Shown here: positions 27,438 through 35,715 of the stretch, one piece after another
Layout: each line of letters opens with the position of its first letter
Position numbering within the stretch: position 1 is the stretch's first letter
Assembly: GCA_013214355.1 (NCBI GenBank)
Contig: JABSSL010000014.1
Location: forward strand, 1-64,000
Reading direction: 5' to 3'
Length of the DNA stretch: 64,000 nt
Source: Saprospiraceae bacterium
GTDB lineage: Bacteria; Bacteroidota; Bacteroidia; Chitinophagales; Saprospiraceae
Program-made: the position numbers and the translations under genes
The notes under the pieces: model-generated
Databases searched by the model: none
Told to the model about the DNA's origin: nothing
What the model saw: the letters and a program-made list of their open reading frames with translations, nothing else

Positions 27438-29842
27438 TTTAGTTTTTCGATAAATTTCTTTAGGGTTTCTTGGTAGAATTGTTTTGCAGGTACTATGCTA
27501 TGCTGTTCTTGTTTAGGTATAAATGCACGCGATCCAGTGTAAGTACCGTTGGAGGCCCAACAAGGTAAGGGTATATTAATCGCTACTACCAAACAGATTT
27601 CTGGGATTTTCGGATCACTACTCTTTAGGTGCAGCAACCCTCTGGAATCCACAAAGGCTTTACTCCCATCCTGCCATTCTTTTACCCCAAATAGGATGTT
27701 AGGGTTTTCCTGCACCAAGCGCTTACCTTGACTGATCCTAGGAGCCTGGAAACCCGCTAGCCTGGGCTCAACCTTTTCTAAACGTAGTGTCTGTTGTACT
27801 AGTGTGATTTGCCAATTATTTAGGCAGAGGTTGCCATGTTCGTTGATATATATGCGTTTAACTCGCGTTAGAATCGAATATCCACTATTCGTCATGGGTT
27901 TGATCAACGCGGCACTATGCTTGTATTGATTAGCGTGCGTGATAAGCCCCTTAAAAATGCCTTTCTGTTGGTAAGGGAGGTCTAGTTTTTCCAACGTACC
28001 GGCTACCGGGTCAATCTGATAGTCTTCATTGAAGTTGAAGAGCTTGAAATGACCGTCCTTGTAGACCACATTGAAAAAAGAATTGATCGTATCTAGGGTA
28101 AGGGTATGCTTTTGTACCGTATCTTCTTCCAATTTAAGGGTATACAATTGGATAGAATTGGCTTGACGTACTAGAATGAATACTGTACTTGGAGATTCAT
28201 ACCCAAAGTGATAGTCACCGTACTCAATATGAGTTAGTATTTCTTTAGCAGCATGTCCTGGTTCCCAATCTTTTCCTCCCCATAATAGAGCTCGATGATC
28301 TGGAGTTATACATAGCACTCCTTTTTCATCAGGTATCATGAAGGTGTATTCTCGCCGGTAATTGAACTGCAAGGCTGGAAAACCTAATGGAAAAGCCTCT
28401 AGCCTCAATGCGTAAGGGAGTTTTCCGGATCGTTTCGGACTCAAAATGGGTTTGGCGGAACGGGCGAATAACAGCTTATTCAAATCCACCTGCGCCTGAC
28501 TCAATAGTTTCCGGTTGGATTTTAGGTATTGGTAAAACCAGAAATCACCAGTTCGGCTAACCAACAGCACAAAGCTTATGCTGTGCTTGATCCGGTTGAA
28601 GTGAGCTTGAAAGGCCGCTTGATGGAAGGCTTCTTCTTCTGTAATAAAGATTATCTCCCGCTGATATCCTTTCTCATAAAGCGACTGCTGAATATCTTCT
28701 AATGCCTCTCCGCAATGAAGATGTGGGTGTAGCTGCTTTAGCGCTGATAAAACACCCTTCTGCGTATTAAAGTCTAGCTTCTCGGCAAGAGAACCAGCTA
28801 ATCCATAGACACTTTGCTCCGCAATACCCTTTTTCTTCTGGCCTAATGCTAAGGCAGCAGAAATACTAAATACCCTTGGTATTCCCCACATCCTAATCGT
28901 CTGATCAATGAGTACTACCCGCTCACGGATGGTCTGATCAGGGGGCTCTTCTCGCCTAAGATATAAAGCCTCATTATTGACCAGTCGCGCACTCAATACG
29001 TCTTGATCCTGCGCTAATTCACTGATGAGCAGGCGGTCAAAATCTCCTCGATTAGTGATATCTGAAACGCCCCCCAAAGGGAGGTCACTAGCCCCAGTAG
29101 TTCGCATGGGGATATGGATGGCAGCTAAAAGACGCTTGCTTAGACGAGATAGACCTACCGTTCTTGGATCCTCAGCTAATACTGCTAGCAAATCGAGCGG
29201 AATTTCTTCCTCTTCCACGGGACTTGGTGGCGGGACTTTCTTGACTCCGGTCTCTAGTAGATATTCAAGGTCTTCTTTTCCTGGAATCCAACTATATAGA
29301 TAGCAAAGGTTTTCAAGGTCAGTGGTAATCGTTTTAATGTGAACCCTGAGCTCATTGCGGATAAATAAATGATCCCAACGTCCATGTTGGAGCGTAGCTG
29401 CAATATCTTGTGCTTTGGGAGCAGGAATTTTGTTGGGTAGCCTTGTTATTAGGGTGTTTAATAAATGTATCCGATTGTGTTCTTTTCTCAATGACGAGGG
29501 GAGCGATTGAATGATCTCCAAAAACTCGAAAGCCTGCGTTTTGAAGCCCATCAAGGTTTCACGCATTTGCGCCTCCATCGCCATCTTATTGATGCAATTA
29601 TTCAAACTTTGTTCAGCGTCATCTAAGGACCGCTCTTGACAAGCACCTAGCAATAGGAGGATAGTCCCTAGAGGAGGGAGACCCTCTTCCGCTACGGCGG
29701 AAAGCATATAGGATAAGTCATCTCGATAGCATAGGGTATCTCCATTTTGCCATTCGACAATATCCCCATCTTCTGCCCAGCACCAGAAATAGTGTTGAGA
29801 AGCCCTAAAGAATGCATGTATTTGATTTAATGAGCTTTCCAT
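27434..29842 (-). CDS. vWA plus beta-propeller protein of the MoxR ternary system
   Basis: The 802-residue protein has a helical N-terminal region (~1-210), a vWA-like domain (~305-435) and a C-terminal beta-propeller (~450-800). The vWA core strand is RERVVLIDQTIRMWG, with the metal-site motif reading D313-Q-T315-I-R317 rather than DxSxS; the later strand is REIIFITEEEAF where TDG is usual, so metal binding may be weakened. Propeller-like strands include KGVLCITPDHRALLWGG and YKDGHFKLFNFNEDYQID. vWA proteins paired with MoxR ATPases often act as adaptors for remodelling protein complexes. It sits three bases after the stop of the upstream bpX gene and overlaps the next by four bases, showing one operon. 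Confidence 0.77.
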   Translation of the reverse strand: MESSLNQIHAFFRASQHYFWCWAEDGDIVEWQNGDTLCYRDDLSYMLSAVAEEGLPPLGTILLLLGACQERSLDDAEQSLNNCINKMAMEAQMRETLMGFKTQAFEFLEIIQSLPSSLRKEHNRIHLLNTLITRLPNKIPAPKAQDIAATLQHGRWDHLFIRNELRVHIKTITTDLENLCYLYSWIPGKEDLEYLLETGVKKVPPPSPVEEEEIPLDLLAVLAEDPRTVGLSRLSKRLLAAIHIPMRTTGASDLPLGGVSDITNRGDFDRLLISELAQDQDVLSARLVNNEALYLRREEPPDQTIRERVVLIDQTIRMWGIPRVFSISAALALGQKKKGIAEQSVYGLAGSLAEKLDFNTQKGVLSALKQLHPHLHCGEALEDIQQSLYEKGYQREIIFITEEEAFHQAAFQAHFNRIKHSISFVLLVSRTGDFWFYQYLKSNRKLLSQAQVDLNKLLFARSAKPILSPKRSGKLPYALRLEAFPLGFPALQFNYRREYTFMIPDEKGVLCITPDHRALLWGGKDWEPGHAAKEILTHIEYGDYHFGYESPSTVFILVRQANSIQLYTLKLEEDTVQKHTLTLDTINSFFNVVYKDGHFKLFNFNEDYQIDPVAGTLEKLDLPYQQKGIFKGLITHANQYKHSAALIKPMTNSGYSILTRVKRIYINEHGNLCLNNWQITLVQQTLRLEKVEPRLAGFQAPRISQGKRLVQENPNILFGVKEWQDGSKAFVDSRGLLHLKSSDPKIPEICLVVAINIPLPCWASNGTYTGSRAFIPKQEQHSIVPAKQFYQETLKKFIEKLK

Positions 29843-29845
29843 TTT

Positions 29846-30616
29846 CTAGGGACTAAGCAATGTTTTGAGATGTTCTTCTGTGTTTCTGATACCACTTCTA
29901 GAGGCATTTATAAAATCCTTAGTTGACGGTAGTTTGGATAGCTGATCTGCTTCAGATAATAAAAGACCATTTTTCCCCTTTAACTGAGTACTGGATAAAA
30001 TCTCTGCGACAATGGAGTATTCAAAATCCCATCCTGCTGGAAGTAAGATTCGTTCTTTCTGCCAGAAAAGTTGTCCAGGTAATGGTGGTAAAGGATTACC
30101 ATATACTATGGCTTTTTTCTCATCAGAAACTGCAAATGATAACGGTTTAAGCCGGATGTTGGAAGTCGCTAGTGCATAGTCTTTCCATAGATCCCAGGAG
30201 AGCAAAAGAAAGTTGGCTTCTTTGGGTTCCACAGATCGAATAAGGTGGATAGAGAACAGCTCGGCAACCTGAGCAGGCAAGGCGGCCACAGGCAATTCAA
30301 TCGCTATAAATGAAGCGATGGGCAACCAGTTCAAATCAGGTAATTGGGCTACCGGTGTCAGGCCTCCGATAGGAAATAAACGAGTTGCTTCGTCTGCCCA
30401 AAATCTTCCTTTAGCAGGGAGTTGTTGTATGGCCATAGGTATGGTATCCCCCTCTATTTCCACCTTGAGCCAAAGGATACGCTCTTCCTCTGCCACCCAG
30501 CAATTTGGAATAGTCCTGATACGACCTAAGCGCCTCTGGTACTGCTTATCGATATGCAAGATTAGCGTAGACAAACTTTTCAATTGAGATTTTCGTGTTG
30601 TAGAATCTTCTGCCAC
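29846..30616 (-). CDS. bpX-type small component of the MoxR-vWA ternary system
   Basis: This 256-residue soluble protein has no known catalytic motif. Its beta-rich middle (LWLKVEIEGDTIPMAIQQL, NWLPIASFIAIELPVAALP) and the C-terminal phrase LPPLPGQLFWQKERILLPAG-WDFEYS resemble the bpX2-type domain of MoxR-vWA-beta-propeller systems as I remember it; the subtype is uncertain. Its start overlaps the 3' end of the MoxR gene by 37 bases, a long overlap that suggests coupled translation. In these systems the small bpX proteins are thought to bridge the ATPase and the vWA-propeller proteins, but their biochemistry has not been worked out. Confidence 0.7.
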   Translation of the reverse strand: MAEDSTTRKSQLKSLSTLILHIDKQYQRRLGRIRTIPNCWVAEEERILWLKVEIEGDTIPMAIQQLPAKGRFWADEATRLFPIGGLTPVAQLPDLNWLPIASFIAIELPVAALPAQVAELFSIHLIRSVEPKEANFLLLSWDLWKDYALATSNIRLKPLSFAVSDEKKAIVYGNPLPPLPGQLFWQKERILLPAGWDFEYSIVAEILSSTQLKGKNGLLLSEADQLSKLPSTKDFINASRSGIRNTEEHLKTLLSP

Positions 30617-31728
30617 AATGCAGAAATTGGTTCTTGTACATATTGACGCTGACTATCATTACTGATCCACTCGGAACGCCCATTTAAGTAACGCAGCCGA
30701 TCTTTTATCTGGACTCTTTCTGCTGTAGAAGTAGAGGTCAAATCCCACTGACTTTGTAAATCATTTACTTCCTTAAATATTTCATCAGGGTTAGGGAGAT
30801 TACTTTTAGAGGCACGCGGGTGCTGATCCTCAGCTTGATCTTCTTCAACTAAGCCGTTTACAATTCCAGCGATGACTTCTTCTTGTTCCTCAGTGTCCCA
30901 GATATAACGCATAACCCAAGTATCTGATAGAATAGCTTCCTTCCGATCGCAGAGAAGGGCGCTAGCTGCGATCAGCCGTTGAATCTTTACGGCACGACGA
31001 TCGGATACTTGAACGCCAGCGTTACGCAACTGCTGGATGAGCGCCAGGTAGGGCTTTCTAATGCTATCCAAATTAACCGAGCCGATTCGTTCCTGCAGGG
31101 ACAAGATCTCTTCTGCACTGATGCCATCAACTGGATCGGCCTTTTTCTGCTCCAGTTTCCAACCTGCATCCAATACATTGCTAAGTAGGTCAGGGGCTAC
31201 ATTTTCACACCTCACTCGAATCAGAAAACGGTCGAATAAGGCTTGCAAAGCATCATCCTCAGGTAGATGATTACTCGCCCCTACGATCATCAGTGCAGGT
31301 AAGTCTTTCGTTTCTTTTCCTCTCCGGAAAATGCGTTCATTTAGCACCATCAGCAAGCTATTTAGGATGGCACTGTTGGCATTAAGCAATTCATCCAAAA
31401 AAATCAAGTTAGCTTCTGGAAGCATCCCTTCGGTGTTGGTGAGCAATTCACCTTCTCGGAGTTTGCGGATATCGAAGGGACCAAAGAGTTCATTGGGCTC
31501 TGTAAATCGAGTGAGCAGGTATTCGAAAGTCTTGCCATCCAGGAGTTTAGCTAAAGATCTTACCATGGCACTTTTAGCGGTACCTGGAGGTCCTAGCATA
31601 AAGAGGTTCTCTCGGGCCACCAATGCAATTCCCATGAGATCAATGATCTCATCTTTACCTACATAAGTGTTTTTAAGGTGACGTAGTATTGCATTTAACT
31701 GGTCAATTTTCGGAATACTTGTTTTCAT
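30580..31728 (-). CDS. MoxR family AAA+ ATPase (RavA-like)
   Basis: The 382-residue ATPase has Walker A GPPGTAKS (46-53), Walker B LIFLDELLN (108-116), sensor 1 GASNHLPEDD (150-159), an arginine finger in DRFLIR (166-171) and sensor 2 in VSDRRAVK (241-248). The C-terminal lid and a long charged tail (~290-382) follow. MoxR proteins are chaperone-like ATPases that work with vWA-domain partners on metal insertion or complex assembly, and in conflict systems they form the regulatory NTPase. Here it overlaps the upstream bpX gene by 26 bases and the downstream one by 37, and a vWA protein is encoded two genes on. All ATPase residues look intact. Confidence 0.92.
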   Translation of the reverse strand: MKTSIPKIDQLNAILRHLKNTYVGKDEIIDLMGIALVARENLFMLGPPGTAKSAMVRSLAKLLDGKTFEYLLTRFTEPNELFGPFDIRKLREGELLTNTEGMLPEANLIFLDELLNANSAILNSLLMVLNERIFRRGKETKDLPALMIVGASNHLPEDDALQALFDRFLIRVRCENVAPDLLSNVLDAGWKLEQKKADPVDGISAEEILSLQERIGSVNLDSIRKPYLALIQQLRNAGVQVSDRRAVKIQRLIAASALLCDRKEAILSDTWVMRYIWDTEEQEEVIAGIVNGLVEEDQAEDQHPRASKSNLPNPDEIFKEVNDLQSQWDLTSTSTAERVQIKDRLRYLNGRSEWISNDSQRQYVQEPISALWQKILQHENLN

Positions 31729-32368
31729 TTTCTAAGTGGTTGAACACCTCTGGAAGAAGTTCTTTTGGGTAAAGTCCCGTTAGGGAGTGGATCCAGGGGG
31801 TTAATTGTAGCGTTGTAATGTCGGAATAGGCTTCTTTTTCGAGGAGGCGCTCTAGGAATAGAAGCCGCAGTCCCTCGTGCTTTAAAATCTCAAATAGCTG
31901 CTCTTTATTGGGTAATTGTGCCCAGCCTATAGCAGAATATGGCCACTGAAAGGCTAATTTTTTGAAATACTCTAATAGGATATCTCCCGGTGCCAAACCC
32001 TTGCTTAATTTGAAAAGGTCATCCATATAACGCAGGCAGAGATCGGCAGAAAATATACTAGCCGCAGAAATGATACCTGGGTACAATCGCAGCTCTTTTT
32101 TTATGGTAGATTCATCCAAAGATCGAAGCAAAGTGACTTGTATAGCTCGATATAGAAATTTAGCTGACCATAAAGCTGCTGCGGGATCAAAGGGTATGGG
32201 AGTTTTTGGCGTGTTGAGTTGTTCTTCTTTGTGAATGGATTCTAAAAGATGCAATGCCTCAGTTTCTTCCTCTATCGTAAATGGCTCCAATGTATGAGTA
32301 ACTACAACCTCCCCGTGCAGGAAGAGATCGGATAAAAAGGAGTCGAGAGCGTGTGTTTTTTGAGGCAT
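31703..32368 (-). CDS. helical bpX-type component, first gene of the MoxR cluster
   Basis: This 221-residue protein is almost entirely helical (LWSAKFLYRAIQVTLLRSLD, IFSADLCLRYMDDLFKLSKG, LFEILKHEGLRLLFLERLLE). Its N-terminal phrase DSFLSDLFLHGEVVVTH resembles the opening of the bpX4-type domain from MoxR-vWA-beta-propeller systems; this is from memory and should be treated as provisional. There is no signal or membrane segment. It is the promoter-proximal member of the cluster, overlapping the MoxR start by 26 bases. No TAnnTTTG box is evident upstream, so the promoter is undetermined. It probably helps assemble the ATPase with its partners. Confidence 0.66.
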   Translation of the reverse strand: MPQKTHALDSFLSDLFLHGEVVVTHTLEPFTIEEETEALHLLESIHKEEQLNTPKTPIPFDPAAALWSAKFLYRAIQVTLLRSLDESTIKKELRLYPGIISAASIFSADLCLRYMDDLFKLSKGLAPGDILLEYFKKLAFQWPYSAIGWAQLPNKEQLFEILKHEGLRLLFLERLLEKEAYSDITTLQLTPWIHSLTGLYPKELLPEVFNHLENENKYSEN

Positions 32369-32495
32369 AACGAAATTCTCAACATAATGTATGTAAGATC
32401 AGTTCCCACGTCTGTTGAATTAATAGTTGTGGGACTGCAATACTAAAATACAACGTACGATGCTCTAAAGAAAATTCAACACCTGCTTATTCGGT

Positions 32496-33026
32496 TTATT
32501 CTTGAACTTCTAAAGACTCCAGCTCGCTGGCCAATTGTTGGAGGGTATCTGCAGTCGCCTGTGCTAATTTTCCATTTTCTATCCAGGTATGATAATATCC
32601 AGCGTATTTCATGCCTAAATAATCCGCCGATAATTCAAAAGGAGTGGCAAAGCTGGGATAGTCTTCCTGATCTCCATTACAACTAATGACTAGCATGGTC
32701 TTGCCTCGTAATTGTCTACCTTCCTCTTTTCTGATCTTAAGTAGATCTGAGATCCGATCAAAGAAGGTTTTCATGACTGCACTCATGGAATACCAATAGA
32801 TGGGCGAAGCAAATATCAGGACCTCATACTTAAGTACCTGATCGATGATCTTGATAAAGTCATCATCTTGATTCTTATGCTCATAATCGTAATAGGAGAA
32901 CTGCCAATCATTGAGGTCGATTAAGTCGCAGTCATGTAATTCCATTAGACGATCAAGTACTTTGCGGGTATTGCCATTGCTTCGCGAGCTGCCGAGGATA
33001 AGGAGTGTCTTCGGTGTCTTTTTCAT
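32496..33026 (-). CDS. NAD(P)H-dependent FMN reductase / flavodoxin-fold protein
   Basis: The 176-residue protein has the flavodoxin-like phosphate-binding loop LGSSRSNGNTRK (~11-22) and the strand-loop IFASPIYWYSMSAVMKTFFD (~70-90), where SPIYWYS binds the flavin. Such enzymes reduce FMN, quinones or azo compounds with NAD(P)H in the cytosol. The final helix (ADTLQQLASELESL) and short tail are typical of the family's size. It lies 127 bases upstream of the MoxR cluster on the same strand; the gap suggests a separate unit, although readthrough is possible. Confidence 0.88.
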   Translation of the reverse strand: MKKTPKTLLILGSSRSNGNTRKVLDRLMELHDCDLIDLNDWQFSYYDYEHKNQDDDFIKIIDQVLKYEVLIFASPIYWYSMSAVMKTFFDRISDLLKIRKEEGRQLRGKTMLVISCNGDQEDYPSFATPFELSADYLGMKYAGYYHTWIENGKLAQATADTLQQLASELESLEVQE

Positions 33027-33220
33027 ATATGTCGTTTAGAAATGAATTCTATTGTTTTGAGTGCTACCGCTATATTTATATCTTTAAGTATTCCTCAGAA
33101 AGCCAATCCCTAGGTTTTCTAGTCAAGCAAACACCTGACCACTACGCCTTTTCTCCCCATACCTTGATTCGCCTCTAGTTTGGAGCATTTACAAATACTA
33201 CACTACCAACTCAAACTATC

Positions 33221-33613
33221 ATGACGAGGTTCTTTGTTTTTCTCATTTTCCTCCTATGTACAGCCTGCCCTAATACTACAAGTTTAGATATCAGCGGACA
33301 GGATTGGCGGTTAATCCGTTGGACCGTTAGCACATTGCCTGAAGATATTAATATTACAGCGACTTTTGCGGATGGTCGTTTAAGCGGGAAGGCAGTCTGT
33401 AATCAATACTTTGCTGATGCCCTGGTTCAAAAGGATAGCGTATTGATAAAGACTGTAGGAGCGACAAAAATGCTTTGTCCGGAACATTCAGACGTGGAGC
33501 GTCAATATCTGAAGTATCTCCAGCGTGCGAGTGCTTACAAGATCAATAAAGATGAATTGGCTTTGCAATGTGGTGATGCCACCTTGTACTTTCGCCCCGT
33601 ACCTGAAGAGTGA
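33221..33613 (+). CDS. META-domain lipoprotein (HslJ-like)
   Basis: A lipoprotein signal (FFVFLIFLLCTACPN, lipobox LCTAC with Cys at ~16) precedes a compact META domain of ~105 residues. Its hallmarks are the LSGKAVCNQYFADA strand-turn, the following TVGATKMLCPE segment and the closing ELALQCGDATLYFRPV. META/HslJ proteins are small envelope proteins linked in other bacteria to stress or novobiocin resistance, with no enzymatic activity known. The two cysteines in AVCNQY and KMLCPE are typical of the family. It is followed at once by a strong terminator and seems to be transcribed alone. Confidence 0.87.
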   Translation: MTRFFVFLIFLLCTACPNTTSLDISGQDWRLIRWTVSTLPEDINITATFADGRLSGKAVCNQYFADALVQKDSVLIKTVGATKMLCPEHSDVERQYLKYLQRASAYKINKDELALQCGDATLYFRPVPEE

Positions 33614-33630
33614 TGGGTAAGGAATAAAAT

Positions 33631-33661
33631 ACCTCTCCAAGCGATTCGCCTGGAGAGGTTC
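33631..33661 (+). terminator. terminator after the META lipoprotein gene
   Basis: ACCTCTCCA (33631-33639) pairs perfectly with TGGAGAGGT (33651-33659), with an extra inner GCG/CGC pairing across the ATT loop and a short TTCTT tail. Confidence 0.7.
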
Positions 33662-33958
33662 TTGGAATGGTCATTCGCATAGTAATATGGAATGCCATTG
33701 TTGAGAGATAAAGCTGTTGAAATTCTTTTTATTCGTCGTTTATGAGTGAGCTCTATTCGAATTAGTTGCATACACTCGATAAACAGCACGAGAAGAGTAG
33801 GGATGACTTTGGGCTATATTGAACTGAGAAGCAGGAATAATCAATATTTTACTTGGGTGTAATTGACGAAGAGTAAATATTCGATTTAAGGTCGTACTTA
33901 ATACCGGATTTGTTCATTCTTCTGTGACTATTCCTACTTCATCAGTACAGTTCAGTGA
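33662..33958. other. gene-free stretch between convergent genes
   Basis: About 300 bases separate the META terminator from the end of the ECF sigma gene. The sequence is AT-rich and I see no coding region, RNA gene or further strong hairpin in it. Confidence 0.4.
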
Positions 33959-34609
33959 TTATACTCGTCTTTTACGAGTAGTTTCAAAGTGTGCGCTAGC
34001 ACCTGGCTTTTGGAGTAAGTCAAACAACATCTCCTTAGCGCGGAACAATTGAGCTTTTACAGTACCCAATGGCATATTCAATTCTGTTGCAATTTCGTCG
34101 TAGCTCAATTCTTCGAAGTAGCGCAATTCGATCATGAGGCGGTACTTGGCGTTCAATCTGTTCACCACGGAGCGCATCAATTTCAATCTTTGGTTACGGA
34201 TGACAATTTCTTCCGGATTCAAGACACTAGAGCGTAGGCTCAAAGTGTAATCTTGATCACTTTCTGGCTCTACGGGATCGTCAATAGACAATAGGTGTAG
34301 GCGCTTTTTACGCACGTAATCAATACAGTTGTTGATGGCGATACGGAATAGCCAAGTGCTGAAAGCAAAATTAGGCACGTAGCTAGGCAATTTGGTAAAG
34401 GCCTTTCCGAATGCTTCGAGCGTAAGATCATTGGCATCTTCACGATCATTCACCATTTTGTACATAAGGTGATAGATTGCGCCTTTGTAACGCTCCATCA
34501 ATTGAGTGTAGGATCTTTGGCATCCTGCCACTGCTTTCTGTACCAATTCGTAATCTTCAGAGGCTTTTTTAGATAAAGCTGATTTGGGTTGTTGTACTGC
34601 TACTTCCAT
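33959..34609 (-). CDS. ECF-type RNA polymerase sigma factor (SigP-like)
   Basis: The 216-residue protein has sigma70 region 2 (~25-95, with DANDLTLEAFGKAF and FSTWLFRIAINNCIDYVRKK) and region 4 (~150-205, with LRYFEELSYDEIATELNMPLG-TVKAQLFRAKE). The sequence is of the highly conserved Bacteroidota ECF type that, in P. gingivalis, includes SigP, which works with PorX to drive T9SS genes; that equivalence is an inference from memory. No anti-sigma gene is adjacent. Its start overlaps the 3' end of the glycosyltransferase gene by ten bases, so it is the last gene of a three-gene operon. Confidence 0.9.
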   Translation of the reverse strand: MEVAVQQPKSALSKKASEDYELVQKAVAGCQRSYTQLMERYKGAIYHLMYKMVNDREDANDLTLEAFGKAFTKLPSYVPNFAFSTWLFRIAINNCIDYVRKKRLHLLSIDDPVEPESDQDYTLSLRSSVLNPEEIVIRNQRLKLMRSVVNRLNAKYRLMIELRYFEELSYDEIATELNMPLGTVKAQLFRAKEMLFDLLQKPGASAHFETTRKRRV

Positions 34610-35715
34610 TTCCTTTGTTTACTACCGATTAATAATATCGGCGAAAACAGCAGGTAGTAAATGACGAGTAAAACATCAAGGAAGGGAATCCAAGGGATTA
34701 GGATATGTTCATGGAATCGCTTCAGGATGACTGTATACAAGATAGAGACTACCACTATTCTCACCAAGTAATTCAAAATTGTGAATGAGACCCATTCAGG
34801 ATAAGTTAAGAGTACCAAGCCGCAAACATAGTGCGTGATCAAACTAGCTGGAATTCCGCCTAGCAGCAGCACATGTAGGAGCTTGTACTTGCTTCCTGTT
34901 GTTAAGTGTCTCGTTTTTTGGTTATAGTAGCCTCGCCAGGTGTTCTTTGGTATAGAATACACCCAAGCATCTGGTTGTAAAGAGACGGTAGTGTTATCAC
35001 CGTCGGCTGCCTCGTTGATGAACAAATCGTCATCACCAGAAGCAATATGAGCATGTCGATCAAAACCACCTACCCGCTGGTAAAGCGATTTACGATAAGC
35101 TAGGTTACGACCTACGCCCATATAAGATAATCCCACGAATGAAAAGGAAAGGTAGTGGATAGCGATGTTTAGAGTCTCAAAGCGAATGATTGTATTGAGA
35201 AGACTTTTAGCTTTTTCATACGGACCGTAGCCTAGAACAATATCTTTTCCTGGTCGAAAAGATTTTTGCATATGGTAAAGCCAGTTGGTGCTGGCGGGTC
35301 GACAATCGGCGTCGGTCAGAATTAGTATATCAAAGCGGGCAGCTTCTATGCCCTTTTTCAGTGCCGCCTTTTTACCGGCTGACATCTTTTTTCCCACATT
35401 TATAAGCTCTAATATCTGACATTTCTTTTGAAAATCCAAAATTATTTTTTCCGTTTCATCCGTGGAATCATCATTTACGACGATAATTTCAAAGGAACGG
35501 TAGTTCTGATTTATGATGTGGGGAAGATTTTTTTTCAAGTTTTCTGCCTCGTTCCTAGCACATATAATTACGGATACTGGAGACTGATCTTTTTGCGGTT
35601 CTACTGCTTCTTTTTTTTCCTTGTAGAAAGCTAATTTAGAAAAGATACCTATCCAATATAGCAGTTGTACAACTGTTGCTATCCCCAAAAGTGTGGCTAG
35701 AAGTGTCGCAATCAT
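34600..35715 (-). CDS. membrane-bound family 2 glycosyltransferase
   Basis: The 371-residue protein begins with a membrane helix (~1-26) and a GT2 catalytic domain (~45-275). It has VSVIICARNEAENLKKNLP, VVNDDSTDE (nucleotide-sugar binding), LILTDADCRP (DxD-type metal site), the acceptor-side ASGDDDLFINEAA and NQKTRHLTTGSKY (a QxxRW-like motif with His instead of Trp). Two or three C-terminal membrane helices (~283-365) follow. Such enzymes make membrane or extracellular glycans, often processively. It overlaps the BASS transporter gene by ATGA and the sigma factor gene by ten bases. The product glycan is unknown. Confidence 0.88.
   Translation of the reverse strand: MIATLLATLLGIATVVQLLYWIGIFSKLAFYKEKKEAVEPQKDQSPVSVIICARNEAENLKKNLPHIINQNYRSFEIIVVNDDSTDETEKIILDFQKKCQILELINVGKKMSAGKKAALKKGIEAARFDILILTDADCRPASTNWLYHMQKSFRPGKDIVLGYGPYEKAKSLLNTIIRFETLNIAIHYLSFSFVGLSYMGVGRNLAYRKSLYQRVGGFDRHAHIASGDDDLFINEAADGDNTTVSLQPDAWVYSIPKNTWRGYYNQKTRHLTTGSKYKLLHVLLLGGIPASLITHYVCGLVLLTYPEWVSFTILNYLVRIVVVSILYTVILKRFHEHILIPWIPFLDVLLVIYYLLFSPILLIGSKQRKWK

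Noticed and set aside
23409-32368. Complete Pycsar system (cyclase plus effector)
   Set aside because: No nucleotide cyclase gene was found beside the PycTM protein, so only an effector-like protein is claimed.
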